Shown: one piece after another, positions 9,527-19,370 of the stretch
Numbering within the stretch: position 1 is the stretch's first letter
How the letters are laid out: every line of letters begins with the position of its first letter
Source: Acidobacteriota bacterium
GTDB lineage: Bacteria > Acidobacteriota > Blastocatellia > RBC074
Direction of reading: 5' to 3'
Assembly (NCBI GenBank): GCA_016196035.1
Contig: JACPYM010000086.1
Location: 61,729 to 125,728 of the forward strand
DNA length: 64,000 nt
Position numbers and translations under genes: made by a program
The notes under the pieces: generated by a model
Told to the model about the DNA's origin: nothing
The model's input: the letters and a program-made list of their open reading frames with translations, nothing else
The model's database searches: none

Positions 9527-9597
9527 CCGGTAAACTCTCGCTCTTGCTCTGTGTCTCGGTGCCTCTGTGGCAAATTCCCGGCTTTTGCGTAAGTCCT
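9468..9597. repeat. Inverted repeat overlapping the acetyltransferase 3' end
   Basis: The outer arms AGGACTTACGCA (9468-9479) and TGCGTAAGTCCT (9586-9597) are perfect reverse complements. Inside are CCACAGAGGCAC and, inverted, GTGCCTCTGTGG. The CACAGAGG unit recurs in the elements at 16328-16467 and 40563-40725. The rest of the gap (9598-9825) shows no gene. Confidence 0.85.
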
Positions 9598-9825
9598 ACG
9601 GTTATAAGACCTGACGCGCGAAAGTTGCATTCCCAAATCCGAACAGGAACTGTTTGTTAGCGAACAGGGGAAAGTCCGGCAGCATGTGTTCGCCTGATCC
9701 TAAAGCCTGTTCTCAAAGCGTTTGCCTGTGGCCAACGCGACTTTTGCACTGGCACAGAAATTGGAAAGGACAGAACGCAGACTGTTTCCGGCTGACTGTT
9801 AAGCTTGGCTGTTGCAAGGCGTTCT

Positions 9826-11046
9826 ATGACAATGAGTAAGAAGGTAGCAGCGATTGATTTTTCGGTGACCGCGCCGCAAGGCTTTCTGGCCGGGACGACG
9901 CGCGCCGGTTTGAAAAAGGCGGGCGAAGATTTCGCCGTGATTGTGTCTGAACGCCCGGCTGTCGCCGCCGCAGTCTTCACGACAAATTTAGTACAAGCCG
10001 CGCCGGTTTTAGTTTCGCAAGAACATCTTCGTTACCGTTCGCACCGCGCCATCGTCGTCAATTCCGGCGGCGCAAATGCCTGCACAGGCGAAGCCGGGTT
10101 AAATGACGCCCGGCGCACGGCGGCCCTGGTGGCCGCGCAAATTGGCTGCCAACCCGCAGAAGTTTTGGTCTGTTCCACCGGCGTGATCGGGCAACGGCTC
10201 AATATGCAAAAGATCGCAGCCGGTGTGCAAGCAGCAGCCGGGCAACTTTCGCGCGCCGCTGGCAGCCAGGTTGCCGAAGCGATCATGACCACCGACACGC
10301 GGCCCAAACGCGCCAGCAAGAAATTCAAGCTGGACGGACGCACGGTCACAATTGCCGGAGTTGCAAAAGGCGCGGGGATGATTCATCCCAATATGGCGAC
10401 GATGCTGTCTTTTGTGACGAGCGATGTGGCGATCAGCAAGCCGGCTTTGAAAACGGCGTTGCGGCAGGCGGTGAGAAAGACCTTCAATCGGCTCTCGGTG
10501 GATGGCGATACTTCCACCAATGATACGCTGGCGATTCTGGCGAATGGCGCAGCCGGGAATGCGCCTATCACGAAAGCTAGTGGCGCTGACTTTGAGGCAT
10601 TCACCGCCGCGCTCACGGCGGTTTGCCGCGACCTGACGATTCAAATTGCGCGGGATGGCGAAGGCGCGCGGAAGTTAATCACGATTCACATCAAACACGC
10701 GCCGACCGAACGTGCGGGCGAAAAGATCGCCGCGACGATTGCGACCAGCCCGCTGGTCAAAACCGCGCTGGCCGGCGCGGACGCCAATTGGGGCCGCATT
10801 CTGGCGGCGGCTGGACGCAGCGGCGTTCGTTTTGATGTTTCAAAGGTTGAGATCAAGCTGGGCTCGTTGGTCGTCGCCCGCAATGGCGGCGGTCTCAAAT
10901 TCGATGAAGCCCGTGCGCTGGAAATTCTCAAGCGTGCTGAGGTCGCGCTCACCGTGGACTTACATCAAGGCGAGGCCGAGGTCACGGCTTGGACGTGCGA
11001 TCTGACCGAAGATTACATTCACATCAATGCCGACTATCGTTCGTAA
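9826..11046 (+). CDS. argJ: Glutamate N-acetyltransferase / ornithine acetyltransferase ArgJ
   Basis: Recycles the acetyl group from N-acetylornithine to glutamate (406 aa before self-cleavage). The autoproteolysis motif is present in [14 protein letters not shown] (cleavage before the Thr, about residue 190), with [10 protein letters not shown] (about 76) and [10 protein letters not shown] (about 315). The C-terminus [13 protein letters not shown] is the family ending. The ATG at 9826 has AAGG 6 nt upstream; ATG at 9832 is also possible. It closes the arg gene set, separated from the acetyltransferase by 299 bp of repeat-bearing DNA, so it may have its own promoter. With a short ArgA-like gene nearby, ArgJ may be mono- or bifunctional. 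Confidence 0.97.
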   Translation: MTMSKKVAAIDFSVTAPQGFLAGTTRAGLKKAGEDFAVIVSERPAVAAAVFTTNLVQAAPVLVSQEHLRYRSHRAIVVNSGGANACTGEAGLNDARRTAALVAAQIGCQPAEVLVCSTGVIGQRLNMQKIAAGVQAAAGQLSRAAGSQVAEAIMTTDTRPKRASKKFKLDGRTVTIAGVAKGAGMIHPNMATMLSFVTSDVAISKPALKTALRQAVRKTFNRLSVDGDTSTNDTLAILANGAAGNAPITKASGADFEAFTAALTAVCRDLTIQIARDGEGARKLITIHIKHAPTERAGEKIAATIATSPLVKTALAGADANWGRILAAAGRSGVRFDVSKVEIKLGSLVVARNGGGLKFDEARALEILKRAEVALTVDLHQGEAEVTAWTCDLTEDYIHINADYRS

Positions 11047-11067
11047 CCGTCGCCGTGCAGGTTCGCT

Positions 11068-11097
11068 TTGACAGTTTTTTGCAACTGATTCCAAAAT
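11068..11097 (+). promoter_or_regulatory. Candidate promoter for the TolC-family gene
   Basis: A perfect TTGACA (11068-11073) with CAAAAT (11092-11097) at an 18-bp spacer lies about 160 bp before the start. The -10 is a four-of-six match, so confidence is low. Confidence 0.35.
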
Positions 11098-11256
11098 GCT
11101 TTCGTAAAGGGCTTGCGAATTGCAAACCCGCAGGCGCTTTGCGCACAATGAATAACAACCAGAGAGAAAGATAACGAAGTGAAGCTTATGAAGCCTATGC
11201 TGCTGCCCATGCCGTCCCAAATAAACGACGCTCAAAGTACCAGGAGAGGAATAATT

Positions 11257-12969
11257 ATGTTTAATCGGATACGCCGTGGCGCGTTGCCCATGCTGGCAGG
11301 CGCGTTGGCGGGGTTGTTGACGGTCGCGAGTGCCGCGACCGCTTTCGCGCAAGATGCGCCGCCAGCGGCGAACCCCGCGCTGCCAGCGGCCCAGGCCCAA
11401 ACCCAGGGCAACGCGCAGATGCCGCCGGTGTCGCGCCCCATTCCGCAACGCACGGTTGGCCTCGAACCTGGTAAGGTTGAACGCTGGACGTTGCGCGATG
11501 CGGTGCTCAAGGCCCTCGAAAACAACGTGGATATAGAACTCGAACGCGAGAATGTCCGCCTGGCCCAATACGATATTGTGTCCGCACAAGGCGTGTATGA
11601 CCTGTCAACGGTCTCGACGATTCTTTACAACGCGGCGCAAAGCCCGAACACGTTCCGGTTTAGCGGTGTCAGTGTGGACACCCAATCGAGTAACCGCTTG
11701 ACCTACAATTTCGGGACACGCAAGAGTTTCGAAAAGTATGGCACTTTTCTGCAAGCGGACTTCAACAACGCGCGCGCCACTTCGAACTCCAGCAACTTTT
11801 CACCGCAGTACACTCCGAATTTGGCGTTCAACCTGACCCAGCCGCTGATGAAGAATTTCCGGACGGACCTCAATCGGCGCACGATCAAGATTGCCCGGCG
11901 GTCGCTTGATCTTTCTGATGCGGTCTTTCGGCAGCGCGCCATCGAAATCATCGCAAACGTGCAACTGGCCTATTGGAATCTGGCCTTTGCGATACGTAGT
12001 GAGGGAGTTCAGCGCGATTCGGTCAAGCTGGCCGAGACCCAACTGAACAACAACCAGCGGCAAGTCGAAGTCGGCACGAAAGCCCCGATTGATGTCGTCG
12101 AATCGGCCACGGTGTTGGAATCGCGCCGGCAGCAGGTTTATCAGGCGATGGATCAAGTCGCACAAGCCGAGAACGCGCTCAAAGCCCTGACCGTCAGCAG
12201 CCCCAACGATGATTTGTGGAAGGCGCGCATCGAGCCGGTTGAATCTTTTGATGTCAAACCGATTCTGGTCCCGCTCGATGACGCCATTCGCCTGGCGCAG
12301 GAGAATCGCCCCGAAATCAAGCAATTCTTCCTGCAAAAAGAAATCAATAAAACCAACATTGATTTCTTCACCAATCAGATCAAGCCGCAAGTGGATTTGG
12401 TGGCAAGTTACAGCGTCGTCGGTATCGGCGGTACGCCGAACACGGGCATTCCGGCGACTTCGATTTTTCCGCAATTTATTGGCAGTTACGGCACTTCGTT
12501 GAAAAGCCTGTTCAAACAGAGCTATCCGACTTATAGCTTCGGCATTCAATTCAGTTTCCCACTGCGCAATCGCACGGCACAGGCCAATTTAGGCAAGGCC
12601 AAAGAACAACAGCGGCAACTTGATTTGCAGACGCGCCGGCTGATTCAGACCATCGAATTGGATGTGCGGAATGCGGTACAGTCGGTCGAAACCGCCAAGT
12701 TGCGCATCGAAGCGTCGCACGCCGCTGCCGAATACGCGCGCCAACAACTCGAAGGTGAAGAGAAGAAGTTCCAGGCGGGGCTTTCCACGACCTTCTTCGT
12801 CCTGCAACGCCAGACCGATCTTTCCTCCGCGCGTGGCACTGAGTTGCAGGCGCTTGCCGATTACAACAAAGCCGTCGCCTTACTCCAGAAAGTGATGTCT
12901 ACGACGCTTTCGAGCAATAGCATCGAAGTCAAATCAGAACTTGAGGCGCCGCCGCCGGCCAAGAAATAA
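11257..12969 (+). CDS. TolC-family outer-membrane efflux protein
   Basis: A 570-aa protein of the OEP/TolC family that forms a trimeric outer-membrane/periplasmic channel for export systems. The signal peptide (residues 1-32) has a charged FNRIRRG start, a hydrophobic core and an ATAFAQ cleavage region. A Pro/Ala/Gln-rich linker follows, then two coiled-coil OEP repeats rich in alternating Leu/Ala/Gln (about 80-290 and 320-560). The ATG at 11257 has AGGAGAGG upstream. No inner-membrane partner is adjacent; the HlyD/ABC-2 set at 57.5-61 kb lacks its own TolC, so pairing is possible but unproven. A strong terminator follows. Confidence 0.92.
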   Translation: MFNRIRRGALPMLAGALAGLLTVASAATAFAQDAPPAANPALPAAQAQTQGNAQMPPVSRPIPQRTVGLEPGKVERWTLRDAVLKALENNVDIELERENVRLAQYDIVSAQGVYDLSTVSTILYNAAQSPNTFRFSGVSVDTQSSNRLTYNFGTRKSFEKYGTFLQADFNNARATSNSSNFSPQYTPNLAFNLTQPLMKNFRTDLNRRTIKIARRSLDLSDAVFRQRAIEIIANVQLAYWNLAFAIRSEGVQRDSVKLAETQLNNNQRQVEVGTKAPIDVVESATVLESRRQQVYQAMDQVAQAENALKALTVSSPNDDLWKARIEPVESFDVKPILVPLDDAIRLAQENRPEIKQFFLQKEINKTNIDFFTNQIKPQVDLVASYSVVGIGGTPNTGIPATSIFPQFIGSYGTSLKSLFKQSYPTYSFGIQFSFPLRNRTAQANLGKAKEQQRQLDLQTRRLIQTIELDVRNAVQSVETAKLRIEASHAAAEYARQQLEGEEKKFQAGLSTTFFVLQRQTDLSSARGTELQALADYNKAVALLQKVMSTTLSSNSIEVKSELEAPPPAKK

Positions 12970-13019
12970 GTGATGCGTGTGGACAGACCTGTGGTTTGAC
13001 ATACGCAGGCTTGTTGGTT

Positions 13020-13059
13020 GAGGTGAGCGAAATTGAGTTTCGCTCACCTCTTTGTTTTT
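13020..13059 (+). terminator. Rho-independent terminator after the TolC-family gene
   Basis: The stem GAGGTGAGCGAAA / TTTCGCTCACCTC has a very short loop and is followed by TTTGTTTTTG. It lies 50 bp after the stop and is a textbook intrinsic terminator. Confidence 0.9.
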
Positions 13060-13120
13060 GTGATAACCCCGCTTGCCTGCCTGCCGCCAACGAAAACTTC
13101 CCTGTACAAACAGAATGGCC

Positions 13121-13148
13121 TTGACCTTTTTCCACTTCCGACAATACT
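13121..13148 (+). promoter_or_regulatory. Candidate promoter for the pnt operon
   Basis: TTGACC (13121-13126) and AATACT (13143-13148) with a 16-bp spacer lie about 150 bp before pntAA and after the terminator of the preceding gene. The match is moderate. The rest of the 12970-13295 gap shows no gene. Confidence 0.4.
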
Positions 13149-13295
13149 TGTTTTGCACCGCTCAACCATGCAGTCCAAGTAAAGCAGCACAAGCCCTCGC
13201 CTAATTTTTGGTGTAGGCTTGCCACGCTGCCGGATTCGTTTCTGAGGTGGAAGGGCAAAGCAATTCTCACCACATCGCAACACACAGAGAAAATT

Positions 13296-14441
13296 ATGCA
13301 GATTACTGTACTGAAGGAGACCCAGCCGGGCGAAACCCGCGTAGCGCTGGTGCCGGAGTCGGTCAAAAAGTTGATTGCCTTAAAAGCCCAGGTCGCCGTC
13401 GAAAGCGGCGCGGGCATCGAGGCGGGCGCGAGCGACGCGGATTACGAAGCCGCTGGGGCCACGATTTCAAAAGAGCGCGGTGCATTGCTGGCCGCCACAG
13501 ATGTGCTGACGGCAATCAACCGCCCGCCCGATGCTGATGCCGCGCAACTCAAACACGGCGCGGTCCTGATTGGCTTCTTACGTCCGTTGGATGAACCGCT
13601 GGCGCTCAGGCCGCTGCTGGCAAGTGGCGTCTCGGCGTTCGCGGTCGAATTGATCCCGCGCACGACGCGCGCCCAGGCAATGGACGCACTTTCATCAATG
13701 GCGACTATCGTCGGCTATAAAGCCGTGCTGATGGCCGCCGATCACTTGCCGCGCATGTATCCGATGCTGACGACCGCCGCTGGCACGGTGCCGCCCGCCA
13801 GGGTTCTGGTGCTGGGCGCGGGCGTCGCCGGCTTGCAGGCCATCGCCACGGCGCGGCGTTTGGGCGCGGTGGTCGAAGGCTTCGACGTGCGGGCTGCCGC
13901 CGGTGAAGCCGTGCGCTCGCTCGGCGCGAAGTTTCTCGAAGTGGACATGGGCGGCGAGCAAGCCGAAGCTGCCGGCGGTTATGCCAAAGAAGTCACCGAA
14001 GAAGTGATGGAACGCAGCCGCGAATTGATCGCCAAGACGGCGCGTACAACCGATTGCATCATTACTTCGGCGGCCATCCCCGGACGGCGCGCGCCGCTCT
14101 TGATTACCGAAGCCGCAGTCAGCGCGATGAAACACGGCTCCGTGATTGTGGATTTGTCGGCCTCGACCGGCGGCAACTGCGCGCTGACCAAACCGGGTGA
14201 AACCGTTGAGATCAACGGCGTCACGATTATGGCCCCGCTCAACTTGGCCTCGACCATCCCTGTGCACGCCAGCCAGCTTTACTCGCGCAACCTGACGACC
14301 TTCCTGAGCGAGATGATCAAAGACGGCGCGCTCAACGTGGACATGAGCAATGACGTAGTCGGCCCGGCTTGCGCAGTGCACGCGGGCGAGGCCAAACATC
14401 CTCGTATCCAAGAGGGTATTCAAGCGGCCTTGCAAGAGTAG
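13296..14441 (+). CDS. pntAA: NAD(P) transhydrogenase subunit alpha, NAD-binding part (PntAA)
   Basis: Domain I of proton-translocating transhydrogenase (381 aa), the NAD(H)-binding soluble part that passes hydride to NADP(H). It resembles alanine dehydrogenase: ETQPGETRVALVPESV at residues 7-22, then the nucleotide-binding VLVLGAGVAGLQAIATARRLGA (about residues 169-190, with the GxGxxG glycines) and GFDVRAAAGEAVRSLGA. It lacks the C-terminal membrane helices, which are on the next gene, so the alpha chain is split as in Rhodospirillum-type three-subunit enzymes. GGAG lies about 15 nt before the ATG. It is co-transcribed with pntAB and pntB. Confidence 0.95.
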   Translation: MQITVLKETQPGETRVALVPESVKKLIALKAQVAVESGAGIEAGASDADYEAAGATISKERGALLAATDVLTAINRPPDADAAQLKHGAVLIGFLRPLDEPLALRPLLASGVSAFAVELIPRTTRAQAMDALSSMATIVGYKAVLMAADHLPRMYPMLTTAAGTVPPARVLVLGAGVAGLQAIATARRLGAVVEGFDVRAAAGEAVRSLGAKFLEVDMGGEQAEAAGGYAKEVTEEVMERSRELIAKTARTTDCIITSAAIPGRRAPLLITEAAVSAMKHGSVIVDLSASTGGNCALTKPGETVEINGVTIMAPLNLASTIPVHASQLYSRNLTTFLSEMIKDGALNVDMSNDVVGPACAVHAGEAKHPRIQEGIQAALQE

Positions 14442-14535
14442 GGCAAGCTGGCGAGTCGCTTCTTTGCCTTCATTATTCGCTATCCATCACCCGGGCAAAC
14501 CGACAGTTTGCCTTACATCACCTGGAGGTTTTTCC

Positions 14536-14928
14536 GTGAATGTAGTGAGCTTCATGGCTTCGTTCTACTTCTTAGCGGCAAGCGGCGCCACGGCTGAGGA
14601 ATCCAGCACGCTCAGCCCCACCGTGTTGATCGCCTCGCTCTATGTCTTCGCGCTGGCGGCTTTCCTGGGCTATCAAGTCATTTCGCGCGTGCCGCCGTTG
14701 CTGCATACGCCGCTGATGTCGGCGACCAATGCGATTTCGGCGATCTCCGTCGTCGGCTCCATCGTCACCGCTGGGGCGAAATACAACACCGTCAGCACCA
14801 CGCTCGGCTTTATCGCGGTGGTTTCGGCCACGACCAACGTCGTCGGCGGTTTCATGATTACCGACCGCATGCTCAAGCTGTTCAAAGACAAGATTGGCGG
14901 CGACAGCGGCAAGGAGGCGAAGCACTGA
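14536..14928 (+). CDS. pntAB: NAD(P) transhydrogenase subunit alpha, membrane part (PntAB)
   Basis: Small membrane subunit (130 aa) that supplies the domain II helices of the alpha chain. It has about four hydrophobic segments, including VLIASLYVFALAAFLGYQ and FIAVVSATTNVVGGFMI. The conserved HTPLMSATNAISAISVVG motif (about residues 55-72) is diagnostic of transhydrogenase. I chose the GTG at 14536 because GGAGG lies 7 nt upstream; an ORF beginning at 14464 has no such signal. The stop overlaps the pntB start by one base (TGATG), giving coupled translation. Confidence 0.95.
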   Translation: MNVVSFMASFYFLAASGATAEESSTLSPTVLIASLYVFALAAFLGYQVISRVPPLLHTPLMSATNAISAISVVGSIVTAGAKYNTVSTTLGFIAVVSATTNVVGGFMITDRMLKLFKDKIGGDSGKEAKH

Positions 14929-16322
14929 TGCAAGAGCGTTATTTCTACTTCATCGAATTCAGCTACCTGATTGCCTCGTTGCTATTTATCTACGGCTTGA
15001 AGGCCCTGAGCCATCCCAAAACGGCGCGGCGCGGGATGAACTCTGCCGCCGCCGGGATGCTGCTGGCGATCATCGGCACGCTGCTGAATTACAAGATCAT
15101 TGATTACACCTGGATTTGGATCGGCCTCTTGATCGGCGGCCTGATCGGCGCGGCGATGTCCATCTGGATGCCGATGACGGCCATGCCCCAACGGACGGCG
15201 CTCTCACACGCCTTTGGCGCTTTGGCCGCGTCGCTGGTCGGCATCTCGGAGTATTACCATCACACCGTCGTGCTGCACGAGCACCTGCCGATGTACAAGA
15301 TGGCGGCGCTCGGCTTTGAAGTGCTCTTTGGCAGCCTGACCGTGACGGGCAGCTTGCTGGCCTTTGCCAAATTGCAGGAGTTGATGCGGGGCACGCCGAT
15401 TACCTACAAGGGGCAGAACGTCGTCAACGTTAGCTTGTTTATCATCGCGGCGCTGATCTTCGTCTATCTGATCTTCAATCCGCTGGCGAGCACGCTCTTT
15501 TATGTGATGGTCGGGCTATCGTTCCTGTTCGGGGTGCTGCTGGTCATCCCGATTGGCTCGGCGGATATGCCGGTCGTAATGTCGCTGATGAACTCATACG
15601 CGGGACTGGCCTCGGCGGCCACGGGTTTTGCGCTGGGCAACAACGTGCTGATTATCGCGGGTACGCTCGACGGCTTCTCCGGTTTCATTCTCTCGATCCT
15701 GATGTGCAAAGCGATGAACCGCCCGATCACCAACGTGCTCTTTGGCGCATTTGGCGCTGTTTCACAAGACACCGGCCCGGGCGTCGAAGGTGTCATGCGC
15801 GAAGTCAGCGCCGAAGACGTCGCGGTGCAATTGGCCTACGCGCGCCAAGTTGTTTTCGTGCCCGGCTACGGGATGGCTACGGCGCAAGCGCAACACGCCG
15901 TGCGCGAATTGGCCGAGGTCTTGCAGCACAAAGGCGTGCAGGTCAAATACGCGATTCACCCCGTGGCGGGCCGCATGCCCGGCCACATGAACGTGCTGTT
16001 GGCCGAAGCCAATGTGCCCTATTCGCAGCTTTACGAACTGGAGCAGATCAACCCCGAAATGCAGGCGACCGATGTGTGCGTCGTCATCGGCGCGAACGAC
16101 GTGGTCAATCCCGACGCGCGCGACAATCCGAAAAGCGCCATCGCCGGGATGCCGATCATTGAGGTTGATAAGTCCCAGAATGTGGTTGTGCTCAAGCGCG
16201 GCAAGGGGCGCGGCTTCTCCGGTCTGGAAAACCCGCTGTTTTTCAAGCCGAACACCGGAATGCTTTACGGTGACGCCAAAGCTTCGCTGACGAAGCTGGC
16301 GCAGGAAGTAACACAAGCTTAA
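14928..16322 (+). CDS. pntB: NAD(P) transhydrogenase subunit beta (PntB)
   Basis: Membrane and NADP(H)-binding subunit (464 aa) of the proton-pumping transhydrogenase, which uses the proton gradient to make NADPH. The N-terminal half carries about nine transmembrane helices, including the conserved GSADMPVVMSLMNSYAGLAS segment. The C-terminal domain III has VPGYGMATAQAQHAVREL (NADP-binding glycine motif, about residues 310-327), HPVAGRMPGHMNVLLAEA and GANDVVNPDARDNP. It is full length. The 793-bp downstream gap starts with a palindromic element that could end transcription. Confidence 0.97.
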   Translation: MQERYFYFIEFSYLIASLLFIYGLKALSHPKTARRGMNSAAAGMLLAIIGTLLNYKIIDYTWIWIGLLIGGLIGAAMSIWMPMTAMPQRTALSHAFGALAASLVGISEYYHHTVVLHEHLPMYKMAALGFEVLFGSLTVTGSLLAFAKLQELMRGTPITYKGQNVVNVSLFIIAALIFVYLIFNPLASTLFYVMVGLSFLFGVLLVIPIGSADMPVVMSLMNSYAGLASAATGFALGNNVLIIAGTLDGFSGFILSILMCKAMNRPITNVLFGAFGAVSQDTGPGVEGVMREVSAEDVAVQLAYARQVVFVPGYGMATAQAQHAVRELAEVLQHKGVQVKYAIHPVAGRMPGHMNVLLAEANVPYSQLYELEQINPEMQATDVCVVIGANDVVNPDARDNPKSAIAGMPIIEVDKSQNVVVLKRGKGRGFSGLENPLFFKPNTGMLYGDAKASLTKLAQEVTQA

Positions 16323-16327
16323 ATCAG

Positions 16328-16467
16328 AACAACCAACATTGGGACACGCTAGTTGCCAGAGAGGCACAGAGGCAAGCAGGGAAAGAGCGTGTTCTCAGCG
16401 CCTCCCTTTGTCTTCGCTCCGTGCCTCTGTGCCTCCGTGGCTGATTCCTGTGTACTAATGTTGTGTG
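16328..16467. repeat. Inverted repeat with CACAGAGG units downstream of pntB
   Basis: The left arm includes CAACCAACATTGGGACAC and GAGGCACAGAGG. The right arm carries the approximate reverse complement, GTGCCTCTGTGCCTCC then AATGTTGTGTGG. It is the same unit family as 9468-9597 and 40563-40725. Confidence 0.75.
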
Positions 16468-16577
16468 GTTCGATTTAGAGTGGTTTGCCATTGAGTTTAC
16501 GGTGTCAGTGCCTTGTCCTTACCCAAAACTTTCGCGTTTGGCGATGGCTGTCTTTTGCCCTGAAAGGGCTGTGGAGA

Positions 16578-16749
16578 TTAGCCGGTGGTGGAACCACCGG
16601 AACCGCGCGCAAACAGTTCACACCCCGGCAGGGGTGCTGGACGGAACCTGACAGGACGGAATTTTTCATCACTGTGCTTCGGTCTCGCGCCCCTGCCGGG
16701 GCGCAAAGGCAAGAACGACGCTATTTCCGGTGGTTTCACCACCGGCTAA
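16578..16749. repeat. Nested inverted repeat with GCCGGTGGT arms
   Basis: TTAGCCGGTGGT...ACCACCGG (16578-16600) is itself palindromic and is repeated inverted at 16727-16749 (CCGGTGGTTTCACCACCGGC). A second inner pair is CCCCGGCAGGGG / CCCCTGCCGGGG. The remaining gap to 17115 shows no gene. Confidence 0.8.
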
Positions 16750-17115
16750 TGTCCGCTGCGCCTCCGGCGCAAAGAGAAAAGATTTGGGTAATGACAAGCC
16801 GTCAGCAAGGGCTCCTTTGGCAGATGGCCCCTTGATTCCGAAGCGAGATAGCTTCAAGCAAGCCCGCGCTGACGGTCGGGCCACCGACACCGGGCTTTTA
16901 CCGTAACCCAACTGTAAACTGATCTAAGCATTCTTCAGGGTATTTGTTTGCCAAAAGAGCAGGCAGTTGAAGCCATCTCAACCGCTTGCTCTTTTTCTCT
17001 TTCGGCCGTGGGCGATTGCCACCGCCGCGCCGTCACCCTCGCAGGCTTTTTGGCGCAATCCGTCAGTTTATGATTCATTTGCGTTTTGTTGACGTACTTT
17101 CGTTTGAGGAAAAAT

Positions 17116-19098
17116 ATGGGCGAGATTGAAGAGGACTTGCAGGCGGCGCGGCCTTCCAGCGATCCGCGCTTGACGGAAAAAGTGCAGCGCATGATCCAAC
17201 CCGCAGCGTTGCAGAAACCGGAACGCCTGTTTTGGTCGTCCGGCAGGGGCACGGATGTATGGGAAATGTTCTGCGCTTGCATCAGCGGGGATTTGGCAAC
17301 GGTCAAAAGGCTGGTGGCCAAAGACCCGGCGCTGGTGCGCTGCCATTACGAATACCGCACACCGCTCTCGTTTGCCGCACGGGAAAATCAGGTCGAGATT
17401 GCGGCGTATTTGCTGGAACAGGGCGCGGCTCCCTTCGGCGTCGGCGGCGATCTGATTCAGGTGGCGCAGGAACGCGGCTACGTTGAAATGGAGCAGTTGC
17501 TGGCGTGCCAATACGCCGCGCTGTTCGGCGCTTCGGAGCAAGGAGAGGCGGTGGCCGCCGCCATTCGTGAACGCGATCTCGTGCAGATGCGCAAGCTGCT
17601 CGACGACGCGCCCGCTTTGCTGCACGCCGGAGACAAATTTTCCAATCAACCGATTCATTGGGCGGCGATGACGCGGCAACTTGATCTGATTGACGAATTG
17701 CTGGCGCGCGGCGCGGACATCAACGCGCGGCGTGGCGATGGCGCACGTCCGTTGCAACTCACCAACGGCGATTATCACTATCGCGGCTGGCGCGATGTGC
17801 CAGCGGATTGGCCAGCCACACCGGACGATGTTTATCAGCATCTGGTGGCGCGTGGCGCGGCGGTGGACATCGGGATGGCTGCGGCGAAGGGTGATTTGGC
17901 CCGCGTGCGGGAATTGCTGGCACAAGACCCGGCGTTGGCGAATCGCGTGGCCGACTATAACTCTTACTACATCGGCAGCGGCGCGCCCCTCAAAAACGCC
18001 GCTGCCGGCGGCCATCTCGAAGTCGTCAAGTTGCTGCTTGAATACGGCGCAGACCCGAACCTGCCCGAAGAAGGCATCGCGCCGCAGGGTCACGCTTTGC
18101 ACTCAGCGGTCTGCCACGGCCATTACGAAATCGTCAAACTGCTGTTGGAGCACGGCGCTTATCCCAATGTCGAAGTCGAGAGTTCCGCCGACACGCTGAG
18201 CGCGGCGCTCGGCCAGGCGGGCTATTGGATGGCGCGCAATCAACCGCTGGTGGATTTGCTCTGTTCGTATGGGGCGGCGCGTCCGGTGCATCTGCTGGCG
18301 CATTGCAATGACCTGCAAACGGCGGCAGCGGTTTTCGCGGCCAATCCGGCGCTGGCTGACGATACGGACGCGCTGGGCAGCGCGGCGGGGCACGAAGATT
18401 TTATTCGTTTGCTGCTGCGTTACCAGCCCGCTCTGCCGCAACGCCGTGCCGTCGGCGGCGGGACGCGCGAGATCACCGAGTTGCTGTTTCAACACGGCAT
18501 GAATCCGAACCAGCCGAGTTGGTTGCGCATCACGCCGCTGCATTACTTCGCCGAAGCGGGCGACTTGCAAAACGCGGCGATATTTATCGAGCGCGGCGCG
18601 GATGTGAATGCGCGCGAAGAAGAATTCTGCTCGACGCCGCTGGGTTGGGCGGCGCGCTGCGGCAAGCTGCACATGGTCGAATTGCTCTTGCGGCACGGGG
18701 CCAAGCTGAGCCTGCCCGATGATCCAGGTTGGGCCACACCGCTGGCCTGGGCGACACAGCGCGGACACGAGGAGATCGTGCGGTTGCTGGCGGAATACGC
18801 CCAGACCGGCAAGCTGCCGGCGCACAAGCTGGCAGAGTACGAAGCCGTCGCGCGCGATTTTGTCGCGGCTTACCAGGCGGGCGATACCGAGGCGTTACAG
18901 CGCATCAGCGTGCGCTTTCAGCTTCACCGTCCGCCCGCGCTCGAAGACTTTCGGAAAGGCGTGCGGGAACGATTAGGGGCACGTAGGAAAGCCGAGCAAT
19001 CTGATGCGGAGCTTTCTTTGGCGGACGCTCAATTCCTCGTCGCGCGAATGCATGGCTGCGAGAACTGGGAACAGTTGGCGCACCGTGGTGATAGCTAA
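17116..19098 (+). CDS. Ankyrin-repeat protein with C-terminal helical tail
   Basis: A 660-aa protein made mostly of ankyrin repeats, which give a protein-binding solenoid. Repeats with the A-x-x-G-H/D-L-x-x-V-x-x-LL-x-x-GA pattern are clear, for example AAAGGHLEVVKLLLEYGADP (about 294-313) and the CHGHYEIVKLLLEHGA unit after it. About a dozen units run from residue 50 to 570. The tail holds YEAVARDFVAAYQAGD and a final LADAQFLVARMHGCENWEQL, a motif I associate with ankyrin and related proteins of this phylum. The ATG at 17116 has GAGG upstream; a TTG 30 nt earlier is less likely. No signal peptide is seen, so it is probably cytoplasmic. Partner unknown. Confidence 0.88.
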   Translation: MGEIEEDLQAARPSSDPRLTEKVQRMIQPAALQKPERLFWSSGRGTDVWEMFCACISGDLATVKRLVAKDPALVRCHYEYRTPLSFAARENQVEIAAYLLEQGAAPFGVGGDLIQVAQERGYVEMEQLLACQYAALFGASEQGEAVAAAIRERDLVQMRKLLDDAPALLHAGDKFSNQPIHWAAMTRQLDLIDELLARGADINARRGDGARPLQLTNGDYHYRGWRDVPADWPATPDDVYQHLVARGAAVDIGMAAAKGDLARVRELLAQDPALANRVADYNSYYIGSGAPLKNAAAGGHLEVVKLLLEYGADPNLPEEGIAPQGHALHSAVCHGHYEIVKLLLEHGAYPNVEVESSADTLSAALGQAGYWMARNQPLVDLLCSYGAARPVHLLAHCNDLQTAAAVFAANPALADDTDALGSAAGHEDFIRLLLRYQPALPQRRAVGGGTREITELLFQHGMNPNQPSWLRITPLHYFAEAGDLQNAAIFIERGADVNAREEEFCSTPLGWAARCGKLHMVELLLRHGAKLSLPDDPGWATPLAWATQRGHEEIVRLLAEYAQTGKLPAHKLAEYEAVARDFVAAYQAGDTEALQRISVRFQLHRPPALEDFRKGVRERLGARRKAEQSDAELSLADAQFLVARMHGCENWEQLAHRGDS

Positions 19099-19370
19099 CC
19101 CTTGTTGAAACGCGTCAGTACCTTTGCCTCTCCATTTGCAAGCTTGCCTGGCCACACGCCAACTCTTACGACGCCACAGCAACACTGCGCGAACACTTCA
19201 ACCAGATTGATGAGTGGGTGACAAAAGCCACCGTCAACAGAAGAAATCCACGACAGACATAGGGCGCTCCAAAAGATGTGATGAACTGCTGCGCGCGCGA
19301 ATGCGTTCTAAAGGCTTGGCGCTTATTCCCGCAATAAACACGCATTCAGTACAACTCGGGAACTTCATGG

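Noticed and set aside
9667..9679. GGGGAAAGTCCGG resembling the conserved 5' core of RNase P RNA
   Set aside because: The partner P4 strand and the rest of the fold are missing within the roughly 150 bp before argJ; too short for RNase P RNA.
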